Positions 57,832 through 64,000 of a DNA stretch of 64,000 nucleotides are shown here, in pieces. Position 1 is the first letter of the stretch. Each line of letters starts with the position of its first letter. Source of the stretch: Plantago major (taxonomy: Eukaryota; Streptophyta; Magnoliopsida; Lamiales; Plantaginaceae); NCBI GenBank assembly GCA_026545765.1, contig CM048840.1, positions 23,192,765 through 23,256,764 of the forward strand. Direction: 5' to 3'. The notes under the pieces were generated by a model. The model worked only from the letters and a program-made list of their open reading frames with translations. It was not told the DNA's origin and did no database searches. Made by a program: the position numbers and the translations under genes.

Positions 57832-59481
57832 TCATAGGTATCTTAGCATTCTTTTCAGTAGCTTAAGATTGAATTTTGTGAGCATATCTTTTGCATACTT
57901 TGTTTGACTAATGAATATTCCATTATTGAGTTGCTTGACTTGCAATCCTAGGAAATAATTCATTTCTCCCATCATGCTCATCTCAAACTTGCTTTTCATG
58001 AGATTTGCAAAGTCATTCCAAAGTTGCTTGTCCTTAGATCGAAATATGATGTCATCAACATATACTTGAACTAAGAGTAGTTTCCCATCATGATTCAAGG
58101 TAAATAAAGTTTTATCAACTTCACCTTTCTTGAAACCACTTTCCAGAAGGTATTTGGCCAAAGTGTCATACCATGCTCTTGGAGCCTGTTTTAGTCCATA
58201 CAGAGCTTTCTGTAGTTTATACACCATTCTACTTTCTGAGGAAACTTCAAAGCCAGGTGGTTGCTCAACATAAACTTCTTCTGCAAGTTCACCGTTTAAG
58301 AATGCACTTTTGACATCCATCTGATAAACTTTGAAATCTTTATGAGCTGCAAAGGCTAGAAAGAGTCTTATTGCATCCAATCTGGCAACTGGTGCATATG
58401 ACTCGTCAAAATCTAAGCCTTCAGTCTGAGTAAATCTCTTGGCAACCAATCTTGCTTTGTTTCTGGTTATTTCACCAGATTCATTCATCTTATTTCTGAA
58501 AACCCATTTACTTCCAATCACAGATATTCCTTCTATAAATGGAACTAGTTTCCAGACTTTGTTTCTCTCAAATTGATCCAACTCTTCTTGCATTGCAGAG
58601 ATCCAGTCTTGGTCTCCTAATGCTTCTTCAATATTTTTAGGTTCAATATTCGAGATGAAACATCCAAAGAGAGAGTTAGCATTTTCAGCTATTGTTCTCC
58701 TAGTCCTAACACCCTGATTAATTGGTCCAATTATATCCTTTGTAGGATGATCTTTGATCCATTTCATCATAGGTTTAGTGCTAGTAGGATCAATATCCAG
58801 GTGATCTGAATGTGAATCACTAAGATTTTGATTTGATACTTTTTCAGTATCTGAGATATCTGACATATGGGAAATGTCATGGATATCTGACACTTTTTCA
58901 GTGTTAGAGATATCTGAAACATGCATTTCAGCATTCTTATTTTCAGATACCTCTTCATGATGAAGGTTCTCAGTAACCTGTTCCATTTCTGGAAAACTCA
59001 TAGGAAATTCCTCATCATGTCTGTGAGTCATCTTGTTGTTACTAGGCTTTTCAAGCTTTTCTACATCAGAGTCATCCTCACTTTCCATAATGATGTTTTT
59101 CCTTTCTGAGGATTCTTCTTTAGAATCCCTCAGTAATAATTCTTTGAGCCTTTCTGAGAGTTCATCAATAGGAGGTGTTTTCTTACTTCCTTCATAGAAT
59201 ACAACATGAACTGATTCTTCAATTTTCTTTGTTCTTTTGTTGTAAACTCTGTAGGCTTTGCTGTTTGTGGAATAGCCAAGAAAAACACCTTCATCTGCCT
59301 TTGGTTGAAATGTTCTCAGATAATCTTTCCCATTGTTTAGAACAAAACATCTACAACCAAATACTCTCAGATGTTTTATATTAGGGGGTCTACCAACCAA
59401 GATTTCATAGGGGGTTCTGTCATGGTGTTTTTTTATCAAACATACATTACGAGTGTAGCAAGTGTGTTTACACTGACCCAA
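57832..59481 (-). pseudogene. Copia integrase C-terminus and reverse transcriptase
   Basis: The longest open part of pol (549 codons). The N-terminal third has the integrase tail ([20 protein letters not shown], then [17 protein letters not shown]). An acidic linker follows, rich in SDIS/VSDI repeats. The reverse transcriptase (from about codon 290) has [47 protein letters not shown] and the catalytic YVDD in [10 protein letters not shown]. This matches the Sirevirus type. It joins the integrase core through a frameshift near 59470 and the RNase H through another near 57832. Confidence 0.9.
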
Positions 59482-60453
59482 TAAATTTCACTTATTTCAG
59501 TGTCAACTAGCATTGTCCTTGCAGCTTCTTTAAGGGTTCTGTTTTTCCTTTCCGCAACACCATTTTGTTGAGGTGTTCTTACAGAGGAAAGTTGGTGTTG
59601 TATACCTTTGCAGTCTGAAACTCCTTTATGTCTTGGTTGACAAACTCGGTACCATGGTGCAATACGATTGCGATACCTTGTCATTTTCATGATTTCAAGC
59701 TTTTTGACAAGTTTGGTATCTCCACAGCATCGATTTGTGTTTGGAAAGACAACCCAGTGAATCTTGAGAAGTCATCTACCACAACCGCACCATACTTCTT
59801 TCTGCATAACTAGTTACGATGATTCAAATAGATCCATGTGTAAAAGTTGCAATGGTCTAACACTTAGTGTCGATTTTGGACTTGAAAGAGATCTTAGATT
59901 GTTTCCCCATCGGCGAGCGAGCAGATACCATCCTTTCGAAGATGTTCGGGAAGACCAACCACTAACTCTTTCTTGCAAGTCTATTCGAGTTTTGAAGTTC
60001 AAGTGACTCATTCTTTTGTGCCATAACGGTGCTCTTACGTGTGACAGATTGACTCACCATGAGACATTCTTGATTGTGGCGGATGCCCAATCGGCAACAT
60101 AAAGGCGCCTTTCCGCCGACCAACTAAGGTATGCGCTTTGACTCATTGTCAATTAGTTTGCGATTTAGCTTTGAATTTTATAGTAAAACCTTGCATAAGC
60201 GGCTCATGCTAAATAGATTATATTTCAAATCCTTAACATATGTCGTCGGTGATTGGTAAAGTCCCCAATTTGGCGTTGCGAATCCCAGAGAGGATTTAAT
60301 TCTCCTCCGAGAAATCGATATCGGTCCTGTGTTGCAAGCATTGTAATCAACCATATTTGCTTTGTCTCTGTCATGTGCTTTCGCATCCACTATCAAATAG
60401 CCATTGTGCTTTGGTCCGAGCATTACGCACCAACAGATTCGGAGATTAGGTTC
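59436..60453 (-). pseudogene. Protease/pre-integrase/integrase core, heavily frameshifted
   Basis: Fragments in order on the minus strand: a post-protease block ending KDLKYNLFSMSRLC (about 60200), the GAG_pre-integrase block WHKRMSHLNFKT (about 60010), the first catalytic aspartate context LLHMDLFES (about 59830), and the integrase end RTPQQNGVAERKNRTLKEAA (about 59560) with its glutamate. The protease active site is not readable. The region has lost many single bases and is unusually CG-rich and CAG-poor compared with its neighbours (see findings). Confidence 0.75.
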
Positions 60454-61965
60454 TCATATCTTTGATGGAACCGTCGAATTAAAAGTTCTTCCAGGTAGAA
60501 TCCATTTTGAATGAATTTCTTTGAAATATGCTTTTTGTCGACAGAACGTAAGGAGGAATTCTTTTGAATGAATGTTGTCATTAGTAAGAATTATTTTCTT
60601 CCTTAGTGTGTTCCTAGGTGCTCCATATGATGCTTTCGGATACATCGGGTTTTGAGTTTGCTTTTCAAACTTAGCCTTCCTGCTGATTTCTTCTAGCTCG
60701 GCATTCGGATTTTCGATGGCTTGATTTAACTTCCACTTGATAATTGCTTTGAGCAATTCTAGCTTTCGACCATCGTTCTTGCTCCCCTTGTACTCATGAG
60801 CAAGTTGTTTTCCGATGCCTTTGTAGCAATACCGTTTGAGCACTTGAAGCTATCTGAGATCTTTCTCGTGACTTTGCTAGTCTCTGGTTGGTCCAATTTC
60901 TTTCCAGAAAAAGTGACATGGGAGAATTTGCCAGCTCCTGCAATTCTTTATTTTTGAGAGACATAGCACTGTGGGTGTTTACACTTTTCAGTGTTGCGTT
61001 TCTTTTCAGAGACGTACCCAACAGTTTTGTTTTTGACTTGTTTTTCCCACAAAGGTTTAGTCGGAACTGCCTTTCCTTTGTCAACAATCTTTGTCTTCTC
61101 ACCGATACTATAGATTGCATGGGAACCGTCTTGCTGAGTACTTACAAATATTCTTCTTTCCTCACTCTTATTCAGAGTGGTAGAACAATCTGTCTGTATT
61201 CACCTTGAGTCCTTTCTTTTCTGAAGGATCTCTTAAGTAAGATTGTACTTCAGTAAGAGTGTCACTAGCTTTGGCATAAGATTGAAAAGATACTTCTTTC
61301 TTCTTGAGTTCCTTGTTCTCAGAAAGAAGATCTTCATGTTTCTTTAGTAGCTCAGCCATTGCTACATTATGTGACTTTTCAGTCTCAGATATCTGAGCTT
61401 TGAGAAATGCATTTTCAGCATCCTTTTTCTCAGATATCTTAACCAGTTTAGAGTTTTCCTTTGCAAGAAAATTCTTTTCCTCTTCGAGATTTTCGGCTCT
61501 AGCTCGGATCATTAGAAATTCTCTCTCATAGATGTCAAGTTCTTTCCTGAGATTTTCTAGATTTTTTATTTCATCTTCATCACTTTCATAAGTATAACAA
61601 GAAGTATGTGTTACCTCATCAGCCATAAGACAGTTTTCTATGTTGGAGATGTCTGGTCCGTCAATTTCAGCAACTCCACACATTTCATTCTTCTTGAGGC
61701 CGAAGTCGATTATATCATGAGTAACTCCACATAATTCTGGTGATGGTAAAGTTGAATCATCTGAATTGTCATCTTCAGAATCTGTCTCAACGTCTAGAGC
61801 ATCCAGTTGAATTTGGATTTTCTTTCTTTCTTCAGTTAACAAAGCTTTCTGGCTTCTTCTGAAGATTCTTCTATCTTTCTTGTCACCTGTCCTTAGTTTG
61901 TTGAAGGAGGGACAATCCTTCATGAAGTGGCGAGTTTACGACAATAAAGCAGATATCGTTTCAAT
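60454..61965 (-). pseudogene. Gag C-terminal extension with coiled coil
   Basis: 61923-61168 begins MKDCPSFNKLRTGDKKDRRI, right after a zinc-knuckle remnant at about 61965-61915 that is damaged by small deletions. It continues with an acidic segment (DVETDSEDDNSDDST) and a predicted coiled coil (FLAKENSKLVKISEKKDAEN). 61120-60454 carries further segments in shifting frames. Long coiled-coil gag extensions are characteristic of Sireviruses. Confidence 0.7.
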
Positions 61966-62934
61966 TTACGCTTCCTCGAGACATGATGCTTTCTCGAGTG
62001 GCTTGTTCAAATGAGCTTTGCATATTTTGTCTTGGTGATAGTTTGAGCTAGATGCTTTTGACTTCTCCTTGGCTTTTCTTCTCTCAATTTCTCGACTGAC
62101 AAATTTACTCATTTGCTTTGCAGCAAGAGCATCATCAGTCTCCTCCTTGCTTTTCTTCTTTTCAGAAGTTCCTTGAGTAAGTAGAGCAACATTCTGCAAC
62201 TTTTCAGTTGTTTGTTCTCTCTGAGTTGTCTCATAGTCAACAGTAGCAAGATGAGAGAAAAGTTCCACTGGAGTGATATTTGGCATACCTTGGTTAAAAT
62301 AAAAGAATTTAGTATGCTCCCAGTTGTGGTTAAGACTTCTGACAATAGTCTTAATCTTCTCAGACTGAGAGTATCTATTGCTTTCCCCAAGTGCTGCCAT
62401 ATCACTCATGAGAGTGGTAAACCTGAAATCAAGTTCTTCCAGAGTTTCAGTGGGACCTTGTTTGAAATTTTGAAATTTCAACTTTAAAACTTCGAACTTG
62501 TTTTCCTTGGTTTTCTCAGTTCCGGCACAGATTTCTTCAATCAGTTGCCAGGCAACTTTCGCCGTTTTAGTACCCCACAGTTTACACTGTATGTGCTCTG
62601 GTGTCGATCTGATGATGATATTACGAGCTTGACCATCCAGACGATTCCTCTTGGCATCTTCCGATGTCCAGAGTTCTCTGGGCTTTGGTTCGTAAATAAC
62701 TTGACCATTAGATCTTCCACTAGTTGACGCATCTGTTTGTGAAGATCCTTCGCTTTGATCTCTGTCTCTTCCACTCGAAACCTCCATGACTTGCTTAAGT
62801 TGTTGAATGACTATTGGGCCATTCTTTATTACTTCGATCATCTCGTCACTTATGGCTTCAAGGTGGAGTATCATGTTATTTTTTCATTTCTCGTAGTTCT
62901 CTGGTTTGAGAATGGGTGCATCACTCATAGACAT
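61966..62934 (-). pseudogene. Copia gag (UBN2-type) N-terminal part
   Basis: The start is best placed at the ATG at 62934 (MSMSDAPILKPENYEK). A TGA follows at codon 17, where copia gags have tryptophan. The open part (62874-61966) has GTKTAKVAWQLIEEICAGTE, LKLKFQNFKQGPTETLEEL and DFRFTTLMSDMAALGES, typical of the gag polypeptide of copia elements. A lysine-rich segment leads to the zinc knuckle. It forms the particle coat in active elements. Confidence 0.88.
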
Positions 62935-63040
62935 ACCTGCACACTTAACACACAAATTAAATAGTCCTCAATATATAGTGGACAAAGTTCCTTCACCTAT
63001 CTGGGGATCTAGGTTCAGTGCAGAAGGCTGGTGAACCTCC

Positions 63041-63053
63041 TACTCTGATACCA
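63041..63053 (-). other. Primer-binding site
   Basis: The minus strand reads TGGTATCAGAGTA, complementary to the 3' end of initiator-Met tRNA apart from the last positions. It lies two bases inside the right LTR. Confidence 0.85.
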
Positions 63054-63055
63054 CT

Positions 63056-64000
63056 TGTTGGTCCAGATAACGGCAAAGTAAAAGACTAGAGGGCGGGTGA
63101 ATAGTCTTTTAAAACTTTTGTCGATAACAACTATTTCTCAGATATCTGAATAGATATCTGATACTTAGAATCAGAGTGCGGAAGACTTAATAAAGATAAG
63201 TGCAGAAACAGTTAATATGTGTGTGTGTGTTGCTGAAATGTAAATACAGAAAGGTAAATAACACAGCAAGTATAGTGGTATCTGGAGGTGGCGTAATCCT
63301 CCAACTAATCCACTTGATGCCGTGAGACCTAGAATTCACTAGAAGATAATTGAGTTCTCCTTACAATAATCCTATTCTAAGATTCTTAAACAATTGGTTC
63401 CCAACCAAATGTTCCCCTGAGTTGTTCCCCGCTTTCAAAGCAGTACTTCTGTCTCGAAACCTTTGAGTTATTCCCTAGCTTCCCAAGCTAAGTACTTCCT
63501 ATACTCAATAACCTTGGAGTTATTCCTTAGTTTCCCAAATCAAGTACTTCCTATACTCCGGTAACCTTGGAGTTATTCCCTGATTTTTCAAACTAAGTAC
63601 TTCCTGTACTCCACGCCAGTTATGGTGTTCGTTTTTTGTTTGAGTTGTCAGATGAGCTTCTTAATAACTTTTCAGTTAATCAGAGAGCTCTGTGAATCAA
63701 GGTACTTAATACATTTTACAGCGTATGGTATCTTGTTCGATTTCTTGACCAAGTCTTATGATATCATTCAAGAGAATGAATCTCGGATAGTTGATCTTTT
63801 GATTCAACTCCTTCACGATAGCTTTGCTTGTTTAGGATCGGACACTTAGAACTTGATGTTACTCAAGATCAAAAGCTTTGGTCGCATGTAAAGCTTTGTG
63901 AGTAAGTAAGTTGCTTTGAGAGAGTAAGACGTTCAGCGTTTGTATGCAGTTCAAGGTGTGTCTAAGGTGTCTTCTCAATCAGTCTAAGTGTTGATATTTA
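63056..64000 (-). repeat. Right LTR (5' LTR), truncated by window end
   Basis: It starts TGTTGGTCCAGATAACGG and follows the left LTR to the window edge. 63056-63300 is nearly identical to the left copy. 63300-63900 carries many small deletions clustered at CAG/CTG/CCGG sites. Confidence 0.9.

Larger units (their letters stand above)
44433..64000 (-). mobile_element. Sirevirus-like Ty1/copia retrotransposon, about 20 kb, runs off window
   Basis: Minus-strand LTR retrotransposon. The 3' LTR lies at left (44433-46169) and the 5' LTR starts at 63056 and continues past 64000. Next to the right LTR is an initiator-Met-type primer-binding site (minus TGGTATCAGAGTA). Next to the left LTR is a polypurine tract (AAAGAGGGGGAAAT). 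The order gag, protease, integrase, reverse transcriptase, RNase H is that of copia. A long extended gag with a coiled coil and a large extra ORF after pol point to the Sirevirus (SIRE/Maximus) lineage. All genes carry frameshifts or stops. The 11-kb region after pol is rearranged. Confidence 0.9.

Overview
The window is plant nuclear DNA, probably from a eudicot. It is AT-rich and dominated by transposable elements. The families seen are plant L1-type LINEs with a DUF4283 ORF1, a Sirevirus-like Ty1/copia element, CACTA transposons with TCCGTCGCTAA-type subterminal repeats, Stowaway-type MITEs, a tRNA-derived SINE and a Cassandra-like 5S-bearing LTR. I see one convincing host gene: an eight-exon WD40 gene on the minus strand (25017-29532) that closely resembles plant WDR83/MORG1. 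The species cannot be fixed from sequence alone.
Layout. 1-5.2 kb: an almost full-length minus-strand LINE with a 17-bp target duplication. 5.2-9.3 kb: a duplicated repeat (two copies) carrying a solo LTR and a Stowaway MITE, then a SINE. 9.3-13.3 kb: a CACTA element with a decayed TNPA-like gene and a small MITE nested in its right end. 13.3-19.9 kb: small inverted-repeat elements, a 5'-truncated plus-strand LINE and copia and gypsy-type LTR remnants. 19.9-22.2 kb: a second CACTA element inside an LTR remnant. 22.2-25.0 kb: LTR-like sequence and a MITE that ends 3 bp past the WD40 gene stop codon. 25.0-29.5 kb: the WD40 gene, with a Cassandra-like solo LTR in intron 6 and a copia fragment in intron 2. 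29.5-33.8 kb: non-coding degenerate repeats. 33.8-38.9 kb: a third LINE. 39-44.4 kb: non-coding duplicated repeats with MITEs. 44.4-64 kb: a large minus-strand Sirevirus-like copia element whose far LTR runs off the window.
The most unusual part is the Sirevirus-like element. Downstream of pol it holds about 11 kb of an extra, env-position ORF. Its head contains five conserved, short GT-AG introns, present in two copies of opposite orientation. The region is a mosaic: a head segment, an inverted head-plus-middle copy forming a large palindrome, a C-terminal piece from a diverged relative, then a middle-plus-C-terminal segment. Separately, several blocks (near 50.0, 55.4-55.8, 59.6-60.9 and 63.3-63.9 kb) have lost CAG/CTG trinucleotides and gained CG and frameshifts relative to sister copies. 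That pattern may be a base-calling artefact at CHG-methylated sites rather than biology. Nearly all transposon ORFs carry stops or frameshifts. Only the WD40 gene reads through cleanly after splicing (894 nt, 297 codons plus stop).
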